From: a virus
IMG/VR virus record: IMGVR_UViG_3300042922_000902
Coordinates: 1 to 29,661 of that record
Direction: 5' to 3' (one strand)
DNA: 29,661 nucleotides
A program made the translations under genes and the position numbers. Below are positions 1 through 7,780 of this stretch, piece after piece; the stretch's first letter is position 1, and the number at the start of each line of letters is the position of its first letter. Under the pieces are notes generated by a model, which searched no databases, was not told where the DNA came from, and saw only the letters and a list, made by a program, of their open reading frames with translations.

Positions 1-1
1 C

Positions 2-1138
2 ATTATTAATAACATGGCAGTGGCTCAATGTAAAGCATCTAAAAATAAGTTACATCATTTAATGATAGTAGGTGAAGCAGGAAGTGGCAAAAGTACAATA
101 TTAGAAAATGTAATAGCTCCTATACTTAATTATCCATCAAAAGAAATTAAATCACTTGGATTGGCCACAAATTTTAGCTTGATTAAGGATCTATCAGATG
201 GAAACTATTCAATGATTTATGAAGAACATAAGCCTTCAAGGTGGGACAGATATAAGATATCCAAAATAAGTGAAATTTTAAGAAATTTATATGATGATTC
301 CACTGTATCAAGAGGTGATAAATCTTTTAAATCTAAGAATTTCTACCTGGGTAGACCGGTAATTATTGCAGGAGAAGAAAGTTATTACAATAATGAGAAA
401 CCCCTAATAGACAGAAGTTGTATTATTTATACATCAAAGAATGAAAGAACAAAAGAAAGCAGCATTGAAATGAATTGGCTCATTAAAAATGAAAAATTAT
501 TAAATAAGCTAGGTAAAGATTTAATTTATGTAATACTAAATTTATCAACAGATAAATATTCTCAAATGAGAAATAAAGTTAAAGAAAATATTCAAGATTT
601 AAATGATAGGTCTCTTAATACCGCTGTCAACATAGGAATGGGAATTGAAATTCTCAATATACTGTTTAAAAATAAAGGAATAAAAGTGATTACCGGATAC
701 ATGGATCATGTAATACAAAATATTAAAAATGAAGTGTTGGATGGAGGCCATGAAGCTAATTCAGTAGTTGAACAAATGCTAGTTCTATATAATCAAATGA
801 TAGAAGATGGAAGAGCATATAACTCTGATGATGTAGTTAGGTATAGAGGTGATGGAGTATTTATTAAAACATCTGAAATGATAAACCAAATTCATGAGCA
901 TGTAAATAAAGTTGGGGCTGATATTACTCCATTGGGATTAAGAGATTTTAAAAAGCAAGCAATGAAGTCAGGGTATTTAGAGGGAACATCAAATAAGGTT
1001 ATAAAAATTGGTAATAAAACCGTAAGATTTGATACTTACAACAAAGATAATCTTAGGAAATTAAATGTAAATTCTATTGTTTCACAGGAATTAGAGGATG
1101 TTACTGAACTAGAGCCCAAGATAATTCCATTCAAATAA
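2..1138 (+). CDS. Phage primase/helicase, C-terminal part (5' truncated by window)
   Basis: The reading frame is open to the window edge (no stop before the first ATG at 14), so this is the C-terminal part of a longer gene. Counting from that ATG, a Walker A loop GEAGSGKST lies at residues 20-28, a Walker B-like MIYEE near 66-70, and a sensor/arginine-finger-like stretch with PVIIAGEE and LIDRS follows at about 114-133. This arrangement fits the SF3/D5-like helicase half of phage primase-helicases, which unwind DNA at the origin. The tail (about 250-374) would hold a DNA-binding winged helix in that family; I cannot confirm one. The repeat-rich non-coding stretch directly downstream fits a replication role. 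It could also be another AAA-type ATPase; the ATPase call is firm, the primase call moderate. Confidence 0.7.
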   Translation: MINNMAVAQCKASKNKLHHLMIVGEAGSGKSTILENVIAPILNYPSKEIKSLGLATNFSLIKDLSDGNYSMIYEEHKPSRWDRYKISKISEILRNLYDDSTVSRGDKSFKSKNFYLGRPVIIAGEESYYNNEKPLIDRSCIIYTSKNERTKESSIEMNWLIKNEKLLNKLGKDLIYVILNLSTDKYSQMRNKVKENIQDLNDRSLNTAVNIGMGIEILNILFKNKGIKVITGYMDHVIQNIKNEVLDGGHEANSVVEQMLVLYNQMIEDGRAYNSDDVVRYRGDGVFIKTSEMINQIHEHVNKVGADITPLGLRDFKKQAMKSGYLEGTSNKVIKIGNKTVRFDTYNKDNLRKLNVNSIVSQELEDVTELEPKIIPFK

Positions 1139-1142
1139 AAAA

Positions 1143-1459
1143 TGTAACCAACAATGTAACCACGTTTGGCTAGATTTATCAAGGCTTTAAGGGCAATTTG
1201 TTAAAATTGTAAAAATAAAAATGTAACCAAAGTGTAACCAGAGTAAACCCAGTGTTTTCAAGGCTTTATATATATATAGTTACAAAGTTACATTAAAATA
1301 AATATATATATATAATATGAAAGCCATTCTATGTATTAATAATAATATATATACATAGGCATAGTGTATTTTCAAAAATGTAACCTGTCAAAAAAGTATT
1401 AAAGCCTTAGAAAACCAATGGTTAAGAGGTTACTTTTATATGTAACTTAAAATGTAACC
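1143..1459. repeat. TGTAACC direct repeats in AT-rich gap, possible replication origin
   Basis: This stretch between the primase and the next gene has no credible coding frame. It holds six exact TGTAACC copies (starting 1143, 1155, 1222, 1233, 1379, 1453), a seventh degenerate TGTAACT at 1441, and inverted GTTAC copies at 1279, 1287 and 1429. A second motif, AAGGCTTT, appears at 1181 and 1260, with the inverted form AAAGCCTT at 1401 and another direct copy at 1497 inside the next gene. Alternating TA runs (about 1267-1278 and 1302-1355) would melt easily. Iterons plus an AT-rich unwinding element beside a replication helicase is the usual look of a phage origin; that reading is inference. 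Confidence 0.5.
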
Positions 1460-1479
1460 GTAGGAGGTAAATAAATGCT

Positions 1480-1644
1480 ATGAATATAGAATCCATAAGG
1501 CTTTACAAACAATATATAGAAAAAATAGAAAATGAAGAAATGCAGGCTATTTTAGATAAAAAATACACTGAATTAGCAAAATTAAGTGTAAAAAAGAGTG
1601 ATTTTCAAAGAAAAATTGATGAATTAGAAAATAGAAATAAGTAA
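1480..1644 (+). CDS. Small hypothetical protein, 54 residues
   Basis: A short, highly charged open frame starting MNIESIRLYKQYIEKIE and ending ELENRNK. A good ribosome site (TAGGAGG, 1461-1467) precedes it. The first ATG after that site (1475) opens a two-codon frame, ATG CTA TGA, that overlaps the ATG used here by one base, so initiation may occur by re-start at 1480. The sequence is rich in Lys and Glu and likely all-helical. I do not recognise a family. Small charged proteins between the replication genes and the late regulator are common in such phages. Its start codons overlap the last copy of the AAGGCTTT repeat. Confidence 0.5.
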   Translation: MNIESIRLYKQYIEKIENEEMQAILDKKYTELAKLSVKKSDFQRKIDELENRNK

Positions 1645-1653
1645 AATTATTAC

Positions 1654-1705
1654 AAAATGCAAACATAAATTGTAAGTAATACTTATTATAGTAAAATTGC
1701 ATTTT
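1654..1705. promoter_or_regulatory. Dyad-flanked putative promoter of the late regulator
   Basis: A perfect 9-base inverted repeat, AAAATGCAA (1654-1662) and TTGCATTTT (1697-1705), encloses an inner palindrome AAGTAATACTT (1673-1683) and a plausible promoter TTGTAA (1670-1675), 16-base spacer, TAAAAT (1692-1697). Nested dyads over a promoter suggest a repressor or activator site controlling the regulator at 1778. The promoter match is only moderate. Confidence 0.35.
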
Positions 1706-1777
1706 AAAAAGTTAGCAAAATGAAGGTATATTTTAATCAAAAAGAGGTGCTTTTATGCTAAAAATAGTATAAATGAG

Positions 1778-2212
1778 GTGATTATTATAAATTATTATAA
1801 AGCAGTTGAAGCAATGTTGTATAACTATAAAGCAATGCATGCAGAAATTAAAAACATAGATTTAGAAATATTAGAGTTAGAAAATGAATACAATGGATGC
1901 AGCTCAATTTCATATGAAGAAAAATCAGCGCCTACAAATAAATTTAATAGTTCAGTAGAAAATGAAATGGTTATTAGAACATATAAGCCTGGAGAACTGG
2001 AAAAGAAAAAACATAAATTAGAAGTTCAAATTAAAAAAATAGACAATGCGCTTGAAACACTTACTGAAGATGAAATGAAATTAATTAAATTAAGATATTT
2101 TGATAAGCTTCAGTTTAAAGTAATATGCCAAAGAGTATGTATGAATGAAGTATATTGTATTCAATATAAAAGTAAAGTAATTAATAGACTTATAAATCTA
2201 ATATTTGTCTAA
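1778..2212 (+). CDS. Sigma-region-4-like phage late transcription regulator (ArpU/RinA type)
   Basis: The N-terminal part is helical and charged. The C-terminal part, LTEDEMKLIKLRYFDKLQF and what follows, matches the sigma-70 region 4 helix-turn-helix layout (acidic turn, then LRYF, then recognition helices) seen in small regulators placed just before the terminase genes in Gram-positive phages. Such proteins switch on the late operon, which begins right after it. The start is uncertain. GTG at 1778 is the only classical start that keeps the family-like NYYKAVEAMLYNYK leader, but it has no ribosome site upstream; the GAGGTG at 1776-1781 would serve an ATT or ATA at 1784-1787. The first ATG is at 1814. 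Exact subfamily not settled. Confidence 0.65.
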   Translation: MIIINYYKAVEAMLYNYKAMHAEIKNIDLEILELENEYNGCSSISYEEKSAPTNKFNSSVENEMVIRTYKPGELEKKKHKLEVQIKKIDNALETLTEDEMKLIKLRYFDKLQFKVICQRVCMNEVYCIQYKSKVINRLINLIFV

Positions 2213-2286
2213 GGAAAAACTTAGAAAAAGCTTAGCTAAATATTATATAGTTCATGTTAAGATAGTATCATAGAAATTTATAAAGA

Positions 2287-2318
2287 AAGCACTTAGTTAA
2301 TTCTAGGTGCTTATTTTT
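2287..2318 (+). terminator. Hairpin terminator before terminase genes
   Basis: AAGCACTTAG (2287-2296) pairs over 10 positions (one G-T) with CTAGGTGCTT (2303-2312), loop of 6, followed by ATTTTTA. It would separate regulator transcription from the terminase operon, or attenuate it. The surrounding 2213-2353 holds no gene. Confidence 0.65.
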
Positions 2319-2353
2319 ATGTAAAGTTGTAAATGGGATGGAGGTGGTAGTTA

Positions 2354-2755
2354 GTGCTAGATGAAATCAAAGAACAAGCAATTACTTATTTATTAAAAGG
2401 TGAGGGAGTTACTGATGTTGCAAAGTTAGTCGGAAAGAGTAGGCAAGCTATATATGATTGGCTCGATAATGAGGAATTTAAGGCTGAACTTGACAGACGA
2501 AGGCAGGAGATTGTAACTAAAGGGAATGCTATTCTATTGGCTGAATTAAACAGTTCAGTCGAAAGAATTAAGAAGATTGCAGCTAAATCAAAGTCTGAGA
2601 AGGTGAAGCTAGATGCCAACACATATTTAATAGATAGAGTGCTTGGTAAGACTACTACTAAAGTAGAAACAAATGTAAATGAGAATGATACGAATAAGGT
2701 CAATGATGATATATTAGAACAAGAGTTTAACGAAGTTGATAGCAAAGAAGAGTAA
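2354..2755 (+). CDS. terS: Terminase small subunit
   Basis: It recognises phage DNA for packaging and hands it to the large subunit. Residues about 5-40 form a helix-turn-helix (VTDVAKLVGKSRQAIYDWL), followed by the long helices expected of an oligomerising core and an acidic Asn/Glu-rich tail. The length of 133 residues is normal for small terminases of Gram-positive siphophages. The start is GTG at 2354, set by the GGAGGTGG ribosome site at 2339-2346. It lies immediately upstream of a TerL gene, with a 250-base non-coding gap in between. The stop codon overlaps an ATG (TAATG) that opens only a 15-codon frame. Function rests on the HTH plus position. Confidence 0.8.
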   Translation: MLDEIKEQAITYLLKGEGVTDVAKLVGKSRQAIYDWLDNEEFKAELDRRRQEIVTKGNAILLAELNSSVERIKKIAAKSKSEKVKLDANTYLIDRVLGKTTTKVETNVNENDTNKVNDDILEQEFNEVDSKEE

Positions 2756-3006
2756 TGAATGGCTTAACCATGCCGTTTGCTGTAGATATAACAAGTTCGT
2801 GAAATTTAGATTTAGCGAAGTTGTAAAATAGGGGTATGCTTCTAATTTGGAAATTGCGCAAAACCCCGGAATTGGGCCTCATATTTTTCACAATAATTTT
2901 TCAACCTCGGGTTGCCAGTGAAGGCGCTCCGATAAATTTCCTCCTATAAGGTGCTTGGTGAAAATTAGACAGGCACCTTTAAAAATTTAAATTTGAAGGT
3001 GACAAA
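2756..3006 (+). other. Structured, GC-richer gap between terS and terL
   Basis: About 250 bases without a convincing gene, richer in G and C than its surroundings. Visible structure: GGGGT (2831-2835) facing ACCCC (2863-2867) around an AATTTGGAAATT mini-hairpin and the palindrome TTGCGCAA (2854-2861); an imperfect pairing of ACAAGTTCG with CGAAGTTGT near 2789-2826; CCTCCT (2940-2945); and the hairpin at 2948-2979. A 15-codon frame (2755-2802) overlaps the terS stop. It could hold a packaging recognition site (pac or cos), a regulatory RNA leader of terL, or the remains of a lost gene. Confidence 0.45.
2948..3001 (+). promoter_or_regulatory. Hairpin with alternative pairing to the terL ribosome site
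   Basis: AAGGTGCTTG (2948-2957) pairs over 10 positions (one G-T) with CAGGCACCTT (2970-2979), followed by TAAAAATTT: a weak terminator. The same CACCTT (2974-2979) is exactly complementary to AAGGTG (2996-3001), the terL ribosome site. The two pairings exclude each other, so this may act as a translational switch. Confidence 0.45.
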
Positions 3007-4758
3007 ATGCATGATGAAGAAAAGCAGAATAGGCAATTATTATATAAATATCTAAAAAAAGAATATGGCCAGGATAAAGCAAAAGAGTTAGTACATAAAT
3101 ATTCAAGTCATTTATTTGATTTTCATGGATTGGCTTGGTCATTAGGCAAAAGATCATTAGAGTTTTTCTGTATGTATTTTCTTCAGGATACATTTTTACC
3201 AAAAGAAAATAATGTTGCTGCTCCTATTGCTAATGTTCATAGAGAAATTTGGGAGGACATACAAGAAGCTATTGAGGGCCATGGCAATAATCAGATAGGC
3301 AGAATACTTCCACGTGGTACTGGAAAATCAGTCTTTGGAACTTTTGCAACAACTATATGGTGTCATTGTTATGAATTAAAAAAATATACTTTGATATGTT
3401 CCGACATTGGTTCAACTGCTGAAAAGTTTATTAAAGACATAAAAAATACTTTTCTTGAAAACAAATATATTGAAAATGCCTTTGGCAAACTCCTGGATGA
3501 TAGAGATAAAAAATATATTTGTAATTCAACCCAGCTAGAATTTACAAACAAAACTTTTATTGAAGCTATTTCCTCTAGCTCCCCTATGCGTGGTCGTAAG
3601 TATGATAACTGCAGACCGGATTTAATTATCCTGGATGATTATCAATCCGAGGATGATGTAAGAACTGAGGATGCAAGAGAAAAAAAGTGGAAGAGGTATT
3701 CTGATGATGTTAAATATGCAGTACAAAAGGCAGTAATAAGATATGGAAAAACAGTAAAACAAGGAACTGTAATTATTGCCCTTGGTACTTTACAACATAA
3801 AGATTGTTTCTATTCTCGATTGATTAAACAACCGACTTGGAAATTTAAACTTGAAAAAGGCGTTTTAATTGATGATTTTATAGATGAAAAAGGTAAAAAG
3901 GTTAATGGCCTGGACCATTATTTCCAAAATGGTTTATGGAAACAGTTTAAAACTATTTTATTTGATTTTAAAAATATAAATCATTTAGAAGATGCTAAAG
4001 AATTTTATTGGAAGCATGAAAAAGATATGCAATACCCATTATTATGGAAAGAATTTTGGGACTGTTTGGATATGGCCATGAGCTATTATGAAAACCCTGC
4101 AAGTTTTAAGCAGGAGGTTCAAGGTGATGTAAATAGTATTGGTGAAAAGTGGTTTAAAACTGTTGCTACAGAAAAAAGAAAAGAAGAGATTGAGACACAT
4201 TCCTTCATAAAAACAATGTTACTTGTGGATCCTTCATCAACTGATGGTAAAAAATCAGATTACTCAGCTTATTTAGTTGGTTCCCAAGCAGATAATAATT
4301 TGAAATATGCCCGCAAAGCTGAACTTGCTAAAATTAATGCTCGTACTGACTTCGATAAATATGTGGACCATATGATTGAATTATTAAAAGAGTATTTGGA
4401 CATAACTCATGTGTATATTGAAAAAAATACTTTCAATGGCGCTGACGCAAACCAATTAGAGCTAAAAATCAATAAAGATGATGCTCTTAGGTTTAGAAAC
4501 ATAATTATTATTAATGAACAGCAGCGTAAAAATAAGGACGATAAAATCAGTACAATTATTCCAGCTATGAACAAAGGACAAATTATTTTTGCTGAAGAGG
4601 ATGTTGAATTTACAAATCAAATTAAGGAATTTGCGGGACAGAAATTTACTGAACATGACGATGCTCCAGATATTACTTCTGAATTTGCAAATAGAATTGA
4701 AAATATAGAAGTAATTCAATATGCAACTTTTGTTGATAGAAGAAAATTAGGGATATAG
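3007..4758 (+). CDS. terL: Terminase large subunit (ATPase-nuclease)
   Basis: The motor that pumps DNA into the prohead and cuts it. The ATPase half shows Walker A RGTGKS (residues 103-108) and Walker B LIILDD (206-211) with the neighbouring acidic residues. The nuclease half shows MLLVDPSS (Asp408), HVYIEKN (Glu472) and HDDAPD (about 550-555), the three acidic positions expected of an RNase H-like nuclease. At 583 residues it is full length. ATG at 3007 follows AAGGTG at 2996-3001. The ribosome site of the next gene overlaps its stop codon, so terL and portal are translationally linked. No truncation or missing catalytic residue seen. Confidence 0.95.
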   Translation: MHDEEKQNRQLLYKYLKKEYGQDKAKELVHKYSSHLFDFHGLAWSLGKRSLEFFCMYFLQDTFLPKENNVAAPIANVHREIWEDIQEAIEGHGNNQIGRILPRGTGKSVFGTFATTIWCHCYELKKYTLICSDIGSTAEKFIKDIKNTFLENKYIENAFGKLLDDRDKKYICNSTQLEFTNKTFIEAISSSSPMRGRKYDNCRPDLIILDDYQSEDDVRTEDAREKKWKRYSDDVKYAVQKAVIRYGKTVKQGTVIIALGTLQHKDCFYSRLIKQPTWKFKLEKGVLIDDFIDEKGKKVNGLDHYFQNGLWKQFKTILFDFKNINHLEDAKEFYWKHEKDMQYPLLWKEFWDCLDMAMSYYENPASFKQEVQGDVNSIGEKWFKTVATEKRKEEIETHSFIKTMLLVDPSSTDGKKSDYSAYLVGSQADNNLKYARKAELAKINARTDFDKYVDHMIELLKEYLDITHVYIEKNTFNGADANQLELKINKDDALRFRNIIIINEQQRKNKDDKISTIIPAMNKGQIIFAEEDVEFTNQIKEFAGQKFTEHDDAPDITSEFANRIENIEVIQYATFVDRRKLGI

Positions 4759-4769
4759 GAGGTGGTTTT

Positions 4770-6047
4770 GTGCCAGATATAGAACTATTGAAACTATGTT
4801 TTGGAGAATTTTCAGCTAAGAGCCCTCTATATGAAAATATGTATGAATATTATAAAGGCAATACCTCAGCTATGGAAAATTACAAAATGATTACTGAGAG
4901 ATCCAATAACAAAACACCATGTAATTTCATAAAAAAATTTATAAAAGAGGAAGTTAGTTACTCAGTAGGAAATGATATAACTTATATAAGTAAATCCAGT
5001 AATGAAAACATAATTAAAGATATTAATTATTATTTAGGTCATTGGAGTAAAAAGCATGATGGAGATATTGCAAAATGGATGCTTACTTATGGATATGCCT
5101 TTGAATTATATTACATTGATAAAGAAAACCAGTTTTCAAGTAGAATAATAACTCCAAGAAATGGATATGCCTATACAGATGATTTTGGCAATATTCTTTT
5201 TTTTATGCATATTTTTACTAAAAAATTTGATAGTAGCACTACTTATATTGATGTTTATGACAACAACTTCATCTATCATTACAATGATGATTTTGCAGAG
5301 TTGGATAATCCGACCCCTCATATTTTTAAAGCTGTTCCGGTTGGATTAGCACAAGTTAGCGAAGAACTTGAAGATGATACAATCTACAAAGACATTAAGG
5401 GACTTCAAGATGCTTATGAAACTAATTTAAGTGATATAAGCAATGAAATTAGTGATTTTCGTAATGCTTATTTAGCTATTAGTGGTTTTAAGATAGATGA
5501 AAATGATATTCCGACAATGAAAGAAAAAGGCATAATACAAATTCCAACTGCTGATGGTAAAGCTGCATGGCTTATAAAGAATATAAATGATCAATTTATC
5601 CAAAATACTTTGACTACACAAGAAGATAAGATGTACCAACTTACCAGCCATATAAACCATAATGAGAAAATGCAAAGTAATTTAAGCGGTGTTGCTCTTA
5701 GAAGCAGGCTTATATCTTTAGAGGAAAAATGCAAACTTAATCAAAAAGCTATCGACGACTGTGTTATGGTTAGATTAAAAATGCTTTTTGTATTTCTAAA
5801 ATGGCTTAAAAATATAGATTATGATTATAGGGATATAAAAGCTAAGTTTACACCTAATATCCCACAGGATGATTTAAATTCAGCACAGATAATTGCACAA
5901 CTTGGAGACAAATTGAGTATTGAAACTGGATTAAGCTTATTAAGTTTTGTTGATAACCCAACTAATGAGATTGAAAAAATAAAGAATGATCAGAAAGCTA
6001 ATAGCATAGGTGCAGATTTATTAAATGGCGGTGGTGCTAATGAATAA
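4770..6047 (+). CDS. Portal protein (SPP1 gp6-like)
   Basis: Forms the dodecameric ring at one vertex through which DNA enters and leaves. The sequence has the usual look of the SPP1-type portal: an N-terminal clip and wing region with FIKKFIKEEVSYSVGN near 53-68, the long helix with YKDIKGLQDAYETNLSDISNEISDFRNAYL near 210-235, and an acidic, Gly-rich end. The length of 425 residues is normal. It starts at GTG 4770 after AGGAGGTGG (4758-4766). Its last bases overlap the start of the minor head gene (ATGAATAA), as is usual for this pair. Confidence 0.88.
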   Translation: MPDIELLKLCFGEFSAKSPLYENMYEYYKGNTSAMENYKMITERSNNKTPCNFIKKFIKEEVSYSVGNDITYISKSSNENIIKDINYYLGHWSKKHDGDIAKWMLTYGYAFELYYIDKENQFSSRIITPRNGYAYTDDFGNILFFMHIFTKKFDSSTTYIDVYDNNFIYHYNDDFAELDNPTPHIFKAVPVGLAQVSEELEDDTIYKDIKGLQDAYETNLSDISNEISDFRNAYLAISGFKIDENDIPTMKEKGIIQIPTADGKAAWLIKNINDQFIQNTLTTQEDKMYQLTSHINHNEKMQSNLSGVALRSRLISLEEKCKLNQKAIDDCVMVRLKMLFVFLKWLKNIDYDYRDIKAKFTPNIPQDDLNSAQIIAQLGDKLSIETGLSLLSFVDNPTNEIEKIKNDQKANSIGADLLNGGGANE

Positions 6048-7497
6048 GATTAACCCACAATATCAGAAACAAATTGAACAAATTAAGATTGATGGCGAGA
6101 ATTATACAGATGATAAAATGAAAGATGTATATAAACAGCAAAAATCCGAGCTTGATAAACTCCATACTATAATAAGTCTATTATTCTTAAAATATTCTAC
6201 AGATGGTTTGCTAAAAATAAATGGTTCTTTAAAATCAAAGGTTATGGCTGAAATAAATAGCAAACTGAAATCTATAGGTAAGGATTTAGGAACCGCGGAG
6301 GTTAATAAAGTTACAGGTATATTAAATAAAGTGTATGAAGACACATATTATAAAAATGCTTTTGTAATGGATGAAGGTATGGATATTAATCTTAAATTCG
6401 ATTTGCTTAAAAAGGAATTTGTAGATGCTGCGGTAAACACAAAATTTAAGGGTGAGTTATTTAGTGATAGAATATGGAAGAATAAAGCTGATATGATAGA
6501 TAAACTTAAAAAATCTATAGAAGATTCAATGAAAGGTAATACAACAGTTGATAAGATTGCTAGAGACATTAAAAATACATTTAATGTCCAGGCTTATGAA
6601 AGTCAAAGGCTAGTAAGAACTGAAATGGCAAGAGTACAGACACAAGCTAGTTTGGATATTGCAAAAAATACAGGGGTTAAAGAGGTTATGTGGAGTGCAA
6701 CTTTGGATATGAAAACTGCTCCTGAAGATGCTTCACTTGATGGTAGGATGTGGGCAATAGATGAAGAACACCCGGAGCCACCATTACACCCTAATTGTAG
6801 ATGTGTACTTATTAGTGTACCTTTTGCTGATTGGCGACCTACACAACGTAAAGATAATGAGAGTAAGGATATAATTGATTATAAAACTTATGACCAATGG
6901 GCAAAGCAAAAAAATATAGATGATAATGTTTTAAATGAAAAATCAGGTAAAGATTTTGACTCTAAAGTTAAATGGGATATTATAGAAGTAAAAAAATATA
7001 AAAATAAGTTTGCTGGTATAGGTAGTAATGATAATGTAGACAATGAGATATATAAGACAGCTACAAGAATTTTAAGACATAGGGATGGATCAAAATACGA
7101 AGATCTTTATGTTTTGGATTTAAATTCAGGCAAAACAATAACTTATACAACTCAAGATACCGAAATGGGTATAAAAAGAACTGGAAAATTAGCTGAAATA
7201 TTATCTAGGGAAGGCTCAAATTATGCTATAATACACAATCATCCGCATAGTAGTACTTTTTCTAATAGTGATTTAAAAACATTGTTTAACAGTAAATCAG
7301 TTAGGAAAATGTTAGCTATAGGGCATGATGGAACGGTATACACAATTAGTAGCAAGAAATTGGCAATAAATATTGAAAGTGAATATAAGATGCGATATAC
7401 TAAAATTAAGAAATATGGATTTTCCGATGATACAGCTATGGAAAAAGCTATTGAAGTAATTTCCAAGTTATATGGACTAGGATATGAAAGAAGGTAA
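6040..7497 (+). CDS. Minor head protein (SPP1 gp7/Mu F-like) with C-terminal JAMM-like domain
   Basis: Residues 1 to about 265 match the minor head family: the conserved RLVRTEMARVQTQASLDIA region and the end motif PPLHPNCRC (about 247-255). In SPP1 the homologue binds the portal and helps DNA ejection. About 220 further residues follow, with IIHNHPHSSTFSNSDL (397-412) resembling the HxHP...SxxD zinc motif of JAMM/RadC-type proteases; spacing between the last His and the Ser is one residue shorter than the RadC type. I chose ATG 6040, after GGTGGTG (6030-6036), over the in-frame ATG at 6025, which lacks a ribosome site. The extra domain may mature head proteins or be an effector delivered with the DNA; that is inference. 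Confidence 0.85.
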   Translation: MNKINPQYQKQIEQIKIDGENYTDDKMKDVYKQQKSELDKLHTIISLLFLKYSTDGLLKINGSLKSKVMAEINSKLKSIGKDLGTAEVNKVTGILNKVYEDTYYKNAFVMDEGMDINLKFDLLKKEFVDAAVNTKFKGELFSDRIWKNKADMIDKLKKSIEDSMKGNTTVDKIARDIKNTFNVQAYESQRLVRTEMARVQTQASLDIAKNTGVKEVMWSATLDMKTAPEDASLDGRMWAIDEEHPEPPLHPNCRCVLISVPFADWRPTQRKDNESKDIIDYKTYDQWAKQKNIDDNVLNEKSGKDFDSKVKWDIIEVKKYKNKFAGIGSNDNVDNEIYKTATRILRHRDGSKYEDLYVLDLNSGKTITYTTQDTEMGIKRTGKLAEILSREGSNYAIIHNHPHSSTFSNSDLKTLFNSKSVRKMLAIGHDGTVYTISSKKLAINIESEYKMRYTKIKKYGFSDDTAMEKAIEVISKLYGLGYERR

Positions 7498-7500
7498 ATT

Positions 7501-7638
7501 ATGAGTAATAAAGTAAATGGCAAAGATGATAGAAAAGATTTATTAATTGATGATATGTATCCACCAGAGGAAGTTGAGTTAACATCAGAGGAAGAAGAAA
7601 AAATTGAAAAAGAATTAAAAAAATTAGGGATTATTTAA
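7501..7638 (+). CDS. Acidic 45-residue hypothetical protein
   Basis: Begins three bases after the minor head gene stop, with AGAAGG (7489-7494) as ribosome site. The protein is strongly acidic (PPEEVELTSEEEEKIEKE) and ends KKLGII; likely one disordered half and one helix. It is followed at once by a terminator, so it closes the terminase-portal-minor head unit. No family recognised. Its tight link to a gene carrying a JAMM-like domain makes an inhibitor or substrate role thinkable, but nothing in the sequence proves it. Too short for standard gene callers. Confidence 0.6.
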   Translation: MSNKVNGKDDRKDLLIDDMYPPEEVELTSEEEEKIEKELKKLGII

Positions 7639-7673
7639 AAGCACTTACTGAATAAAAATAGTTGGTGCTTTTA
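7637..7673 (+). terminator. Hairpin terminator after packaging/portal unit
   Basis: AAAAGCACTTACT (from 7637) pairs with AGTTGGTGCTTTT (7660-7672) with one mismatch and one G-T. It overlaps the stop codon of the 45-residue gene. Confidence 0.65.
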
Positions 7674-7687
7674 TTATGCCTACAATT

Positions 7688-7719
7688 AAAGCCTTAGAAA
7701 TAAGGCTTTTTATTTTATA
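7688..7719 (+). terminator. Second terminator, GAAA tetraloop
   Basis: AAAGCCTTA (7688-7696), loop GAAA, TAAGGCTTT (7701-7709), then TTATTTTAT. A perfect 9-base stem closed by a stable tetraloop and T-run; a strong intrinsic terminator. Together with the preceding hairpin it may lower or separate expression ahead of the scaffold and capsid genes. Confidence 0.8.
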
Positions 7720-7780
7720 AAAAAATAAATGTGTTCTTAGTCCTGTAATGGGTTAAGAGGACATAGGAGGTATAAATATT

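Noticed and set aside
1139-1479. Coding frame carrying the TGTAACC repeats
   Set aside because: All frames are broken by stops within short distance; repeats occur in both orientations and irregular spacing, which fits binding sites, not protein repeats.
2756-2832. Frameshifted start of terL or a missing HNH gene in the terS-terL gap
   Set aside because: A 25-codon frame (WLNHAVCCRYNKF...) is open in one phase, but TerL is full length from 3007 and no HNH histidine motif is visible; left as an unexplained gap.
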